From Shewanella holmiensis (GTDB lineage: Bacteria; Pseudomonadota; Gammaproteobacteria; Enterobacterales; Shewanellaceae), in the NCBI RefSeq assembly GCF_025370255.1, contig NZ_JAMTCD010000016.1, positions 42,209-106,208 of the forward strand: a DNA stretch of 64,000 nucleotides, read 5' to 3'. Under the pieces are notes generated by a model that did not search any database, was not told the DNA's origin, and worked only from the letters and a program-made list of their open reading frames with translations. Every line of letters begins with the position of its first letter. Positions within the stretch are counted from its first letter, which is position 1. Made by a program: the position numbers and the translations under genes. Positions 1 through 6,924 of the stretch are shown piece after piece.

Positions 1-2
1 TA

Positions 3-539
3 CACGGTAAGCTGTTCAAGTATTTCGTTAATTCAGACACCTATAAACAGCACTTTAAAAAAACACCCGTAATATGCCTGAGTGTGTCAGATAACAAAAC
101 CTATCAGCGCACAGGCAATCAACATCCATTACTGGGCTATGAGTACCAACCAAATGAGTCGTCGTTAACTGAGCAGTATTTCAAAAAGATGGGCCTACAA
201 GTGCGCTATTTTATGCCGCCTAAAAGTGTGGCGCCTTTGGCATTCTATTTCTTTGGAGATTTACTTAATGATTACAGCAATCTTGAGTTAATCAGCACCA
301 TCAGCACCATGGAGACGTTTCAAAAGATATACCGCCCTGAAATTTATAATGCTAATGCTGTCGCAGGTAACTGTTATCAACCTAACTTGAACAATCAAGA
401 TCACTCATTAACTCAGATTGTTTATGACCGAGATGAGCGCAGTAAATTAGCCATTAAACAGGGTAAGTTTGCTGAGGAATACTTCATCAAACCGTATCAA
501 GCCATTTTAGAGCAATGGTCTGCTAGCTACTCACTGTAA
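3..539 (+). CDS. mesX: MesX (DUF1852), 5' end outside window
   Basis: C-terminal part of a DUF1852 protein. The frame is open back to the window edge with no stop, so the GTG at 84 is not the true start and the N-terminal half is missing. DUF1852 proteins (MesX) are known to be needed by the short methionine synthase MesD, which lies 75 bp downstream on the same strand; the pair works without folate and depends on oxygen. What is seen: about 178 residues of a soluble, non-membrane protein ending in WSASYSL. No catalytic motif can be assigned from this fragment. The identification rests on the overall sequence style and on the MesD neighbour. Confidence 0.75.
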   Translation, partial: HGKLFKYFVNSDTYKQHFKKTPVICLSVSDNKTYQRTGNQHPLLGYEYQPNESSLTEQYFKKMGLQVRYFMPPKSVAPLAFYFFGDLLNDYSNLELISTISTMETFQKIYRPEIYNANAVAGNCYQPNLNNQDHSLTQIVYDRDERSKLAIKQGKFAEEYFIKPYQAILEQWSASYSL

Positions 540-614
540 TCAGCAGCACTAATAACAGTGCATGAATAAACAAGCGCAATCAAAACACTTTTAGCAAAAC
601 GGACAGCAGCACTT

Positions 615-1664
615 ATGACAACGAATACAGTGAAACGATTACTGCCAACATCAACGGCTGGCAGCTTACCTAAACCTTCATGGTTGGCAGAACCAGAAGC
701 GCTTTGGTCACCGTGGAAATTACAGGGTAAAGAGTTGATTGACGGTAAGCACGATGCGCTACGTTTATCACTACATGAGCAACAGCAAGCTGGCATTGAT
801 ATCGTCAGCGATGGTGAGCAAACCCGCCAACACTTTGTCACCACCTTTATTGAGCACTTAACCGGTGTGGATTTTGAAAAGCGTAAAACCATTAAAATTC
901 GTGACCGCTATGAGGCCAGCGTTCCAACAGTAGTTGGTGCGGTTTCTCGGCCAAAGTCTGTGTTTGTTGAAGATGCAAAAATACTGCGAAAACAAACCAA
1001 TCAACCGATCAAATGGGCGCTCCCTGGCCCTATGACCATGATAGATACTCTTTATGATGCCCATTATCAAAGCCGTGAAAAACTGGCTTGGGAGTTTGCC
1101 AAAATTCTCAACCAAGAAGCGAAAGAATTAGAGGCTGCAGGCGTTGATATTATTCAATTTGATGAGCCGGCATTTAATGTGTTTTTTGATGAAGTGAATG
1201 AATGGGGTATTGCTTGTTTAGAGAGAGCAATAGAAGGACTTAAATGCGAAACAGCGGTGCATATTTGCTATGGCTACGGCATTAAAGCCAACACAGATTG
1301 GAAAAAGACCTTGGGTACTGAGTGGCGCCAATATGAACAAGCTTTTCCCAAGCTACAACAATCTAATATCGATATTATTTCGCTTGAATGTCACAACTCC
1401 CATGTGCCCATTGAACTGCTTGAGCTTATTCGCGGTAAAAAAGTCATGGTCGGTGCTATTGATGTTGCCACTAACAACATTGAAACACCTGAAGAAGTTG
1501 CCGACACCTTACGTGAAGCGCTCAAATACGTCGATGCAGATAAACTGTACCCATGCACTAATTGCGGTATGGCGCCATTATCTCGAGATGTCGCAAGAGG
1601 AAAGTTACAAGCATTAACAGCAGGAGCTGATATTGTTCGAAAAGAGCTTACTTTAACGAACTAG
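615..1664 (+). CDS. mesD: Core methionine synthase MesD (MetE C-terminal type)
   Basis: Cobalamin-independent methionine synthase catalytic domain only (349 aa, against about 750 for full MetE). It transfers a methyl group to homocysteine to make methionine in the cytoplasm. The zinc and homocysteine site is visible: H216 and C218 in VHICYG, E258 in SLECHNS and C317 in TNCGM, matching the His/Cys/Glu/Cys set of MetE. The N-terminal folate-binding half of MetE is absent. This fits MesD, which needs the DUF1852 partner encoded just upstream and probably uses a non-folate methyl donor. ATG start 75 bp after the mesX stop; no terminator between them, so co-transcription is likely. The MesD subtype is inferred from the neighbour. 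Confidence 0.85.
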   Translation: MTTNTVKRLLPTSTAGSLPKPSWLAEPEALWSPWKLQGKELIDGKHDALRLSLHEQQQAGIDIVSDGEQTRQHFVTTFIEHLTGVDFEKRKTIKIRDRYEASVPTVVGAVSRPKSVFVEDAKILRKQTNQPIKWALPGPMTMIDTLYDAHYQSREKLAWEFAKILNQEAKELEAAGVDIIQFDEPAFNVFFDEVNEWGIACLERAIEGLKCETAVHICYGYGIKANTDWKKTLGTEWRQYEQAFPKLQQSNIDIISLECHNSHVPIELLELIRGKKVMVGAIDVATNNIETPEEVADTLREALKYVDADKLYPCTNCGMAPLSRDVARGKLQALTAGADIVRKELTLTN

Positions 1665-1720
1665 CAACTAGCTAACTAGTCGAACACAATCATGATACAC
1701 AGGCTCGCAAATAAAACCTT

Positions 1721-2410
1721 TTAGCGACGCAGCACCGCTATCCAGCGGCCAAGATTGAGTAAGCTGGCCAGCGAGCCAGCCACGTAGGTTAGCGCCGCAG
1801 CCTTGAGAATCTTCTCCGCATGTTTTAGGTCCCCATCGTGCAGGTAGTTGCCCTCTTTTAGTATGGGCAGCGCCTTGCCATAACTGGCGTCGAACTCCAC
1901 CGGCAAGGTCACCAGATGCACAACAGTGCTCAACCCCATCGACAGCAAGCCAATCAACATGGTCAACGCGCCAGCCTGTGGTATACGGGTAAGCATTAAG
2001 ACCACTGGCGCCGCGAACATCATTATGCCGGCAATACGCTCACCGACCATTGCAGCTCTAGCCAGCTTCTGCCGCATCAAAAACAAAGACTCGCCGCGAG
2101 AATCCTGCAGCGCATGCCCAACCTCGTGGGCAGCGACAGTCACAGCTGTTAGGGAATGACCGGAATAGTTATCCGGCGAAAGGCGAACAGCCTTAGCCGC
2201 GGGATCATAATGATCACCGTCAGGCGTCTCTTCAACCTTAACGTCATTTAGGCCAAAACTATCTAGAAGATGACGCGCAAGTTCACAACCGCTACCTTGC
2301 TGACGGTAGCGATCGGTGGGCTGTTGGTACTTGCTCATGATGTGCTTGACCCACAAGCCAGGCAAGAACACGCAGCCTGCAATGACAATAATTAGAATGA
2401 TCCATAGCAT
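1721..2410 (-). CDS. Membrane zinc metallopeptidase, YugP type
   Basis: Member of the neutral zinc metallopeptidase family typified by YugP (PF04298). A hydrophobic segment sits at residues 1-20. The zinc motif HEVGH is at about 95-99, with two or three further hydrophobic segments between about 125 and 175. The length of 229 aa fits the family. I chose the ATG at 2410 because family members begin with the first membrane helix; a TTG at 2461 would add 17 residues and has only a poorly spaced AAAGG. Converges with mesD, 56 bp between stops. The substrate is unknown. Confidence 0.85.
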   Translation of the reverse strand: MLWIILIIVIAGCVFLPGLWVKHIMSKYQQPTDRYRQQGSGCELARHLLDSFGLNDVKVEETPDGDHYDPAAKAVRLSPDNYSGHSLTAVTVAAHEVGHALQDSRGESLFLMRQKLARAAMVGERIAGIMMFAAPVVLMLTRIPQAGALTMLIGLLSMGLSTVVHLVTLPVEFDASYGKALPILKEGNYLHDGDLKHAEKILKAAALTYVAGSLASLLNLGRWIAVLRR

Positions 2411-2761
2411 GCAAACCAGTATGCCATAAACATTGGTATAACTCTCACCGCTTTTAGCCAAAGCCTTTGACAGTTACGCGAAGCCTTTGATCATGGATGT
2501 GTGTCGTTGAGGATGATTTTATTAACGGTTTAAATTGACTGCTATTTTTATACAAATTCAATCAATAATCATAGCTTTATCAATCTATAATTGGGTATTA
2601 TGGTAATGATTTTTATCAAGTTATGAATGGATGCTGTTAGCAAAAGCTTATCAATACTCAATCACATTAAATTGCCATTTCGCAGCGCATTATCTCAAGT
2701 TAACCGATATCCTAAAAAATACTGTAAGTTCGTAGAAGAAGGTACTAAGGAAAAGGAATTC

Positions 2762-3352
2762 ATGGAAAAAGGCACGCTTATTCGCTGGAAAGATGACAAA
2801 GGGTTTGGATTTATCAAACCGACAATGAGTATTGATAAAACAGAAGTGTTTATTCATATCTCAGAACTGAAACACATGGCAAGAAAACCCAAAGTCGGTG
2901 ATGAAATTCTGTATCTGCGTGAACAGCAACCTGACGGTAAAGTAAAAGCCATTAAAGCCAGTATCGAAGGTGTTGCAGTTATTGCAAGTACCAAACACGT
3001 TCGCACTAATAGTAGTAATCAAGCATACAAAAGTCGCCAGCCTCGATCATTCATATCCAAACTGATGCCTGTTGCACTTGTCGTCGTCGCGGCATTTGGA
3101 TATTCAAAGTATCAACAATTCAATGACACGTCAGTTATAACTCATGACGATGCAGAGAACATAAAGTGGCAACCCACAGCAAGTCCTATAAAATCAATTA
3201 TCAAACAATCATTTCGCTGTGAAGCAGGAAAAACACACTGTAGCCACATGCGCTCATGTGAAGAGGCTACCTTTTACATTAGAAATTGCCCAAATACTGA
3301 AATGGATGGAGATGGTGATGGTGTGCCGTGTGAAAGACAGTGGTGTAATTGA
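2762..3352 (+). CDS. Cold-shock domain / TM / Excalibur fusion protein
   Basis: Three-part protein of 196 aa. Residues 1-70 are a cold-shock (OB-fold) domain with the RNP1-like stretch KGFGFIKP and the RNP2-like VFIHIS. A single membrane helix lies near 98-115. The tail from about 152 is a Cys-rich Excalibur domain ending in DGDGDGVPCERQWC, a predicted calcium-binding motif. An upstream ATG at 2627 in the same frame would add 45 residues of unrelated sequence; the ATG at 2762 is preferred because it has AAGGA sequences 4 and 10 bases upstream and places the cold-shock domain at the N-terminus. Predicted topology puts the nucleic-acid-binding part in the cytoplasm and the Excalibur part in the periplasm. 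Function unknown. Confidence 0.82.
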   Translation: MEKGTLIRWKDDKGFGFIKPTMSIDKTEVFIHISELKHMARKPKVGDEILYLREQQPDGKVKAIKASIEGVAVIASTKHVRTNSSNQAYKSRQPRSFISKLMPVALVVVAAFGYSKYQQFNDTSVITHDDAENIKWQPTASPIKSIIKQSFRCEAGKTHCSHMRSCEEATFYIRNCPNTEMDGDGDGVPCERQWCN

Positions 3353-3831
3353 TTTTTTGGTATAGCGAAAGAGGGTGTAACATTTGACTCTTTTAAACTG
3401 ATCTTACCCTGCTTTATAGAATTAACGCTGGCTTTTTAGTCTGCACAATAGACATTATGAGGTATTTACTCATCCACATGACCTTCGAATTACCGACCTT
3501 CACCATAGGATATGTATGTTAAGGCAAAGGCATAAAGTTTGATCTGACCCCACTTATTCTTAGTGCTATATTTGAAATTTTTATATATAAATACTTATCC
3601 AACTAAAGCCAATTACTTGCATTCCATTTATTCAATAAATTGTTTTTTGTTAAATTATTAGATAGTTAACGGATTTTATACTCGTTCATTAACCCGAGTT
3701 GAGGTTAAGTATTATTTTCATAAGGCATAACGCCCCCGAGTTATAAGTTACATTAATTGGCCAAAGTGAGATAGAACACTGGTTAGCCCAGAGGGAGGAT
3801 GACAATAACTTTTTAAAAAATTTAAATAAAA
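3353..3831. other. Intergenic, AT-rich, carries one GGGGTCAG-family repeat
   Basis: No convincing gene in these 479 bases, only reading frames shorter than about 25 codons. It contains one copy (3535-3558) of a 24-base element that recurs twice near 6.6-6.8 kb. The rest is AT-rich spacer at the 3' ends of the two flanking genes, which point toward each other. No clear hairpin terminator was seen for either gene. Confidence 0.5.
3535..3558 (-). repeat. GGGGTCAG-family 24-bp repeat, copy 1
   Basis: Core GGGGTCAGA flanked by AT-rich arms. Aligned with the copies at 6623-6646 and 6764-6787 it matches at 21 of 24 positions. Such GGGGTCAGA-type elements are scattered in many gammaproteobacterial genomes, in my recollection often near IS200/RAYT-like transposase genes; none is present here. 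Confidence 0.55.
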
Positions 3832-4749
3832 TTAATCAATATTGAGTTGATGCATGATAAAATCTATGCATAGTTTTACTTTAGAAATTTGATACTTTGA
3901 GCGTTGATACAATATAAAAATACCGGCATCAGCACGCTGAGTAATATTTATTGGAAAGTCAGTTGCCACTTCAACTAACTCCCCTGATTCAATATATTTA
4001 TCTACTCCCCAAGACGGCGCTAACATCAGTCCTCGATCAGCCAACGCCGCATTTAATAATGTTTTCCCGTTGTTACAAATAACAACAGGGTTAATAGCAA
4101 TTTTTTTCCAGTGACTGTTTTCGTTAACCCACCAAGGGAGCACACCACTGGCGACTCTATGTTGTAAGGTCGGGCAATGTTCTAAATCTTGAAAAGATAA
4201 CACCTCTTTGTTATACAAAAGTTGAAGTGAATACAGCAGTTTTGGCGACGCTACTAATTTAAAGTTATTTTTACTTAATTGTTTCGCCACAACGCGCTCA
4301 TCAGGTGTAAAACCAGAACGAATAGCAATATCAATGGGGTCTTTACCTAACACGGTCAGGCTATCAGTGTAGTCTAAATCAAGGGTTATTAACGGGTGAT
4401 CTTGCTGGAATTTTTCTAATATAGGCGACAGTATTTGCTCACCATAGCTAGGCATGGCACTTATTCTTAGTATCCCTTCGGGTGTACTCATACGCTGCAT
4501 CATCAATTCATCCGCATCATCGAGCTTCTCCAGCCCCTCAATAATCATGTCGTAATAGAGTGAGCCAAGTTCTGTTAGCTCAACAATACGGGTTGAGCGC
4601 TTTAATAACTCTAACCCTAGTATTGATTCAAGATCTTTAATTCGTCGCGAAATAGAAGAAGACGGCACTGAAAATTCTTGCGCTGCTAAACTAAAACTTT
4701 TTAATTCCGCTACACGTTTAAAGTAACGCAGAGCCCTCATTTTATCCAT
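3832..4749 (-). CDS. LysR-family transcriptional regulator
   Basis: Typical LysR-type regulator of 305 aa. The N-terminal winged helix (residues 1-60) reads SFSLAAQEFSVPSSSISRRI, followed by the linker helix and a periplasmic-binding-like effector domain. It resembles the single-effector CrgA/DsdC-like group that often controls neighbouring oxidoreductases. The ATG at 4749 is chosen because it places MDKMRALRYFKRV at the N-terminus as in homologues; a TTG at 4785 would add 12 residues. It is divergent from the oxidoreductase gene at 4927, and the shared 177-bp region probably carries both promoters and the regulator's binding site. The inducer is unknown. Confidence 0.9.
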   Translation of the reverse strand: MDKMRALRYFKRVAELKSFSLAAQEFSVPSSSISRRIKDLESILGLELLKRSTRIVELTELGSLYYDMIIEGLEKLDDADELMMQRMSTPEGILRISAMPSYGEQILSPILEKFQQDHPLITLDLDYTDSLTVLGKDPIDIAIRSGFTPDERVVAKQLSKNNFKLVASPKLLYSLQLLYNKEVLSFQDLEHCPTLQHRVASGVLPWWVNENSHWKKIAINPVVICNNGKTLLNAALADRGLMLAPSWGVDKYIESGELVEVATDFPINITQRADAGIFILYQRSKYQISKVKLCIDFIMHQLNID

Positions 4750-4926
4750 AATACCCACATAACCTGTATCAATAATGCCAAACAATGCCCTATTGTTGTT
4801 TTAAAGACAATAGTGATTTGCCGTTTTACCTATTTTTCTTTAGACAGCTTATCTGTAACATTCATCTCAATCGAGTTGCAGCAATGCATTAGCTCCCTTA
4901 TAAAATATTAAATTAGGAATAAAAAC
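4750..4926. promoter_or_regulatory. Divergent promoter region, LysR / oxidoreductase
   Basis: Spacer between two diverging genes, a usual place for LysR autoregulation and control of the neighbour. It is AT-rich. The oxidoreductase has an AGGAA Shine-Dalgarno at about 4916-4920. I did not find a clear T-N11-A site that I would defend. Confidence 0.4.
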
Positions 4927-5934
4927 ATGAAAGCATTAATGATGACCCAATACGGCGATGTAAATACTAGCTTAGCATTTCAAACGGTAGCCAAACCACA
5001 AATTAGCAACAACCAAGTATTAATCAAAACGCATGCTGCAAGTATTAATCCGATTGACTACAAAGTGTTGCGAGGCGATATGAAAGCTTTTTCAAAACTT
5101 ACATTCCCTGCAGGTATCGGCCGTGATGTCAGTGGCGTTGTTGCAGAAATTGGGTCAAACGTAAAAGGACTAGCCATTGGTGATGAAGTTTTTTCAAGAG
5201 TCGCTGAACCTTATGCAGGCACACTAGCGGAATATGCTGTTTCTGATGCCGATCATATCGTTAAAAAGCCAAACAATTTGAGCCATGAAGAAGCAGCAAG
5301 CATACCGTTAGTTGGCCTAACCGCATACCAAGCGTTAATCGATATTGCTAAGTTGCAATCAGGTGAAAAAGTATTAATTCATGCAGGTTCTGGTGGCTTA
5401 GGCACGGTTGCCATTCAGTTAGCAAAAAGTTTAGGCGCTTTTGTCGCAACCACAACAAGCACAGCAAATGTTGACTTAGTCAAAAGAATTGGTGCTGACC
5501 AAGTGATCGATTACAAAACTGAAAATTACCTCAATGAAGTTAAAGACTTTGATGTCGTGTTTGATACTTTAGGTGGAAACTACACAGCAGACGCATTTAA
5601 AGTTATAAAAATGGGTGGACGCGTTGTTTCTGTTTCTGGTGAGCTTGATGGTCAAACAACTAAAAATTTAGGATTAAGCTTTTTTATTCGCGGATTACTC
5701 GCCTTAAAAGCTAGAAAAGTAACAAAAGCAGCAGAGCAAAAGAAAGCATTGTACCGCTTTGTATTAATGTCACCTAATGGTCAGCAACTATCTGCCCTAG
5801 CTGATTTATATGTTGCCAATACAATCACCCCAGTAATTGACTCAGTTTACAAGTTTGATAACAGCGTAGAAGCATTTAATAGTTTAGTAAAAGGACGTGC
5901 TAAAGGAAAAATCGTTATTAATTTTGTTGACTAA
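4927..5934 (+). CDS. Zinc-independent quinone oxidoreductase-like MDR enzyme
   Basis: Medium-chain dehydrogenase/reductase of 335 aa, quinone-oxidoreductase branch. An N-terminal GroES-like domain occupies residues 1-120, followed by a Rossmann fold with the NADPH motif GSGGLG at 154-159 in HAGSGGLGTVAIQLAK. The structural-zinc cysteine cluster of alcohol dehydrogenases is absent, as expected for this branch. Probably an NADPH-dependent reductase of quinones or reactive alkenals in the cytoplasm. Divergent LysR gene upstream suggests inducible expression; a strong hairpin terminator follows at 5941. Substrate not predictable. Confidence 0.88.
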   Translation: MKALMMTQYGDVNTSLAFQTVAKPQISNNQVLIKTHAASINPIDYKVLRGDMKAFSKLTFPAGIGRDVSGVVAEIGSNVKGLAIGDEVFSRVAEPYAGTLAEYAVSDADHIVKKPNNLSHEEAASIPLVGLTAYQALIDIAKLQSGEKVLIHAGSGGLGTVAIQLAKSLGAFVATTTSTANVDLVKRIGADQVIDYKTENYLNEVKDFDVVFDTLGGNYTADAFKVIKMGGRVVSVSGELDGQTTKNLGLSFFIRGLLALKARKVTKAAEQKKALYRFVLMSPNGQQLSALADLYVANTITPVIDSVYKFDNSVEAFNSLVKGRAKGKIVINFVD

Positions 5935-5940
5935 ATAGAT

Positions 5941-5972
5941 AAGAAGCCCAAATGGTAATATTTGGGCTTCTT
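5941..5972 (+). terminator. Rho-independent terminator of the oxidoreductase gene
   Basis: Perfect 12-bp stem AAGAAGCCCAAA / TTTGGGCTTCTT with an 8-base loop, followed by more T residues, 7 bases after the stop codon. Confidence 0.85.
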
Positions 5973-5995
5973 TTAAATAGTTAGAGCTATAATTA

Positions 5996-6011
5996 TAGAG
6001 TTTTAACTCTA
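5996..6011. repeat. 16-bp palindrome, copy A (intron 3' junction)
   Basis: TAGAGTTTTAACTCTA: 7-bp perfect arms around a TT centre. The identical 16-mer occurs at 27952-27967 in front of the TolC operon. Here it begins one base outside the predicted 3' end of the group II intron relic, so it is exon-side DNA. Confidence 0.7.
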
Positions 6012-6012
6012 C

Positions 6013-6053
6013 GTCGGGTAAGGAACAAGCATTACTACTTGTCCCTCCCCTAA
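6013..6053 (-). ncRNA. Group II intron domain VI
   Basis: Directly follows domain V on the minus strand. GGGACAAG pairs with CTTGTTCC (one G-U) and GGG pairs with CCC below it. An unpaired A at 6019 lies 7 nt from the predicted 3' splice site, which is the expected branch-point position. The intron ends in GAC. Confidence 0.75.
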
Positions 6054-6087
6054 GAACCGTACGTGCGAGTTTCCCCGCATACGGCTC
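6054..6087 (-). ncRNA. Group II intron domain V (34 nt)
   Basis: Exactly 34 nt, starting GAGCCGTATGCG and ending CGTACGGTTC, the classic catalytic domain V. It has the AGC triad, a GAAA tetraloop closed by GCGGG/CTCGC, and the two-nucleotide bulge. The sequence is close to the well-known domain V of yeast ai5-gamma, which suggests an IIA/IIB-like ribozyme rather than class C. Confidence 0.9.
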
Positions 6088-6125
6088 AAGCCTTTATAAG
6101 TCAGTACCTAAGTACAGACCAGCGT

Positions 6126-6467
6126 CTATGAGTTTGCATAATTAAGGATTGCAACACCCATTACAAAGACGAACCAATATATAAACTTCGTTGTTTTCAT
6201 CAGCCGCTCAAAGGTATCCCAATAGAACAACTTCTTATACCACGGAGCGTTAGACTTCTTGTAACGAGCTATATATTCGATGCCAGCTTGGGTTATAGAT
6301 ACATGCCAAAAGGCATCACTGGTATCAGTTACTGACCGCTTGCCATTTATGAAACCCTCACTATGTAACCATTTGAGCGAATCAAAGTGTTCGAACTTAT
6401 CCGAGATAGATTCTATGATATCGCCTTCTTTGCTTAACAGTTTCAAGGTTTCAGCATGTTTATTCAT
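6126..6467 (-). CDS. Small unknown protein in intron domain IV, C-terminal TM
   Basis: 113 aa, not recognised. The first 85 residues look like a small helical, possibly winged-helix-like domain (LKLLSKEGDIIESISDKFEH, then a stretch with SITQAGIEYIARY). A single membrane helix (FIYWFVFVMGVAIL) lies close to the C-terminus. The start is set by a very strong Shine-Dalgarno GAGGAGGG 5 bases before the ATG at 6467; upstream in-frame ATGs lie inside the maturase remnant. The gene sits 31 nt after the maturase stop and ends 38 nt before domain V, so it lies within domain IV of the intron on the sense strand. It could be passenger DNA carried by the intron or an insertion into the relic. No function assigned. 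Confidence 0.65.
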   Translation of the reverse strand: MNKHAETLKLLSKEGDIIESISDKFEHFDSLKWLHSEGFINGKRSVTDTSDAFWHVSITQAGIEYIARYKKSNAPWYKKLFYWDTFERLMKTTKFIYWFVFVMGVAILNYANS

Positions 6468-6498
6468 AATAACCCTCCTCAATAGATAACACATTATA

Positions 6499-6627
6499 TC
6501 ATGAGGTTGCAGAGTTCCGAGCATGTAATTGCCTATGACAATTGGGGTGCAACAACACCAGATTCTCCATTTCATCACTGCCACCTTTCCCCCTTTCCAC
6601 AATATGATGGACATTCCATCCCAATAA
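6499..6627 (-). pseudogene. HNH endonuclease tail of intron-encoded maturase
   Basis: Minus-strand frame ending at the TGA 6499-6501 reads GWNVHHIVERGKGGSDEMEN, then LVLLHPNCHRQLHARNSATS. This is the C-terminal HNH endonuclease signature (HH, then N, then H...CH...H) of group II intron reverse transcriptases. The frame is open only to an in-frame TGA at 6634-6636, inside the repeat that truncates it. The RT and maturase domains and the upstream zinc cysteine pair of the HNH domain are lost, so this is a dead fragment of about 40 codons. Confidence 0.85.
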
Positions 6628-6646
6628 ATGGGGTCAGAGTAAACTT
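6623..6646 (+). repeat. GGGGTCAG-family 24-bp repeat, copy 2
   Basis: AATAAATGGGGTCAGAGTAA followed by ACTT. Identical to the copy at 6764-6787 and 21/24 to the one at 3535-3558. It sits exactly at the junction between the intron relic and the duplicated block. Confidence 0.7.
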
Positions 6647-6676
6647 ATTCTTAAATCCCTAAATAACCAATAACAA

Positions 6677-6708
6677 AAAGCCCCGATACCGTTAGGTATC
6701 GGGGCTTT
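6677..6708 (-). terminator. groEL terminator, distal duplicated copy
   Basis: Perfect 14-bp stem AAAGCCCCGATACC / GGTATCGGGGCTTT with a GTTA loop and T-rich flanks on both sides, so it can act in both directions. It is the second copy of the hairpin at 6817. Confidence 0.85.
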
Positions 6709-6763
6709 CAATTCTTTTACAACTAATCTGGCTTTAGCTTTTAGGCTTCAGACCAGCATCAAC

Positions 6764-6787
6764 AATAAATGGGGTCAGAGTAAACTT
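6764..6787 (+). repeat. GGGGTCAG-family 24-bp repeat, copy 3
   Basis: Second tandem copy inside the duplicated block, identical over 24 bases to the one at 6623-6646. Confidence 0.7.
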
Positions 6788-6816
6788 TTTCTTAAATCCC
6801 TAAATAACCAATAACA

Positions 6817-6848
6817 AAAGCCCCGATACTGTTAGGTATCGGGGCTTT
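6817..6848 (-). terminator. groESL operon terminator, proximal copy
   Basis: AAAGCCCCGATACT / GGTATCGGGGCTTT with a GTTA loop, one G-T pair next to the loop, and a T tract on the minus strand. First strong terminator met after the groEL stop codon. Confidence 0.88.
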
Positions 6849-6924
6849 CAATTCTTTTACAACTAATTCAGGCTTTAGCTTTTAGGCTTCAGACCAGCAT
6901 CAACAATAATCATCTAACGCAGGA

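Larger units (their letters stand above)
6013..6622 (-). mobile_element. 3' remnant of a group II intron (5' truncated)
   Basis: Read on the minus strand, the order is: the tail of the intron-encoded maturase (HNH domain, stop at 6499), a small extra ORF (6467-6126), a 34-nt domain V (6087-6054), then domain VI ending near 6013. Everything upstream (domains I-III, reverse transcriptase and X domains) is missing. The truncation point is the start of a 141-bp duplicated block at about 6622. The relic cannot splice or move by itself. The extra ORF between maturase stop and domain V is unusual for this class of element. Confidence 0.85.
6622..6906. repeat. 141-bp tandem duplication of groEL terminator region
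   Basis: Two direct copies (6622-6762 and 6763-about 6906), almost identical apart from a few single-base changes and indels. Each holds one GGGGTCAG-family element, one terminator hairpin and a stretch containing GGCTTCAGACCAGCATCAAC. The left end of copy 1 is the truncation point of the group II intron relic. Confidence 0.88.

Noticed and set aside
858..1115. Minus-strand frames inside mesD and overlapping its start
   Set aside because: Overlap a well-supported gene with complete zinc ligands; no ribosome site or homology.
6054..6087. Compact hairpin first considered as a small RNA or tRNA-like fragment
   Set aside because: Exact 34-nt length, the AGC triad, the two-base bulge and the GAAA tetraloop identify it as group II intron domain V.
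6468..6614. N-terminal extension of the 113-aa ORF up to an ATG-like start at 6614
   Set aside because: This stretch is the maturase HNH tail read in another frame; the strong Shine-Dalgarno points to the ATG at 6467.
6622..6906. Possible short CRISPR-like or repeat array
   Set aside because: Only two direct copies of 141 bp with no spacers; it is a tandem duplication containing terminators.
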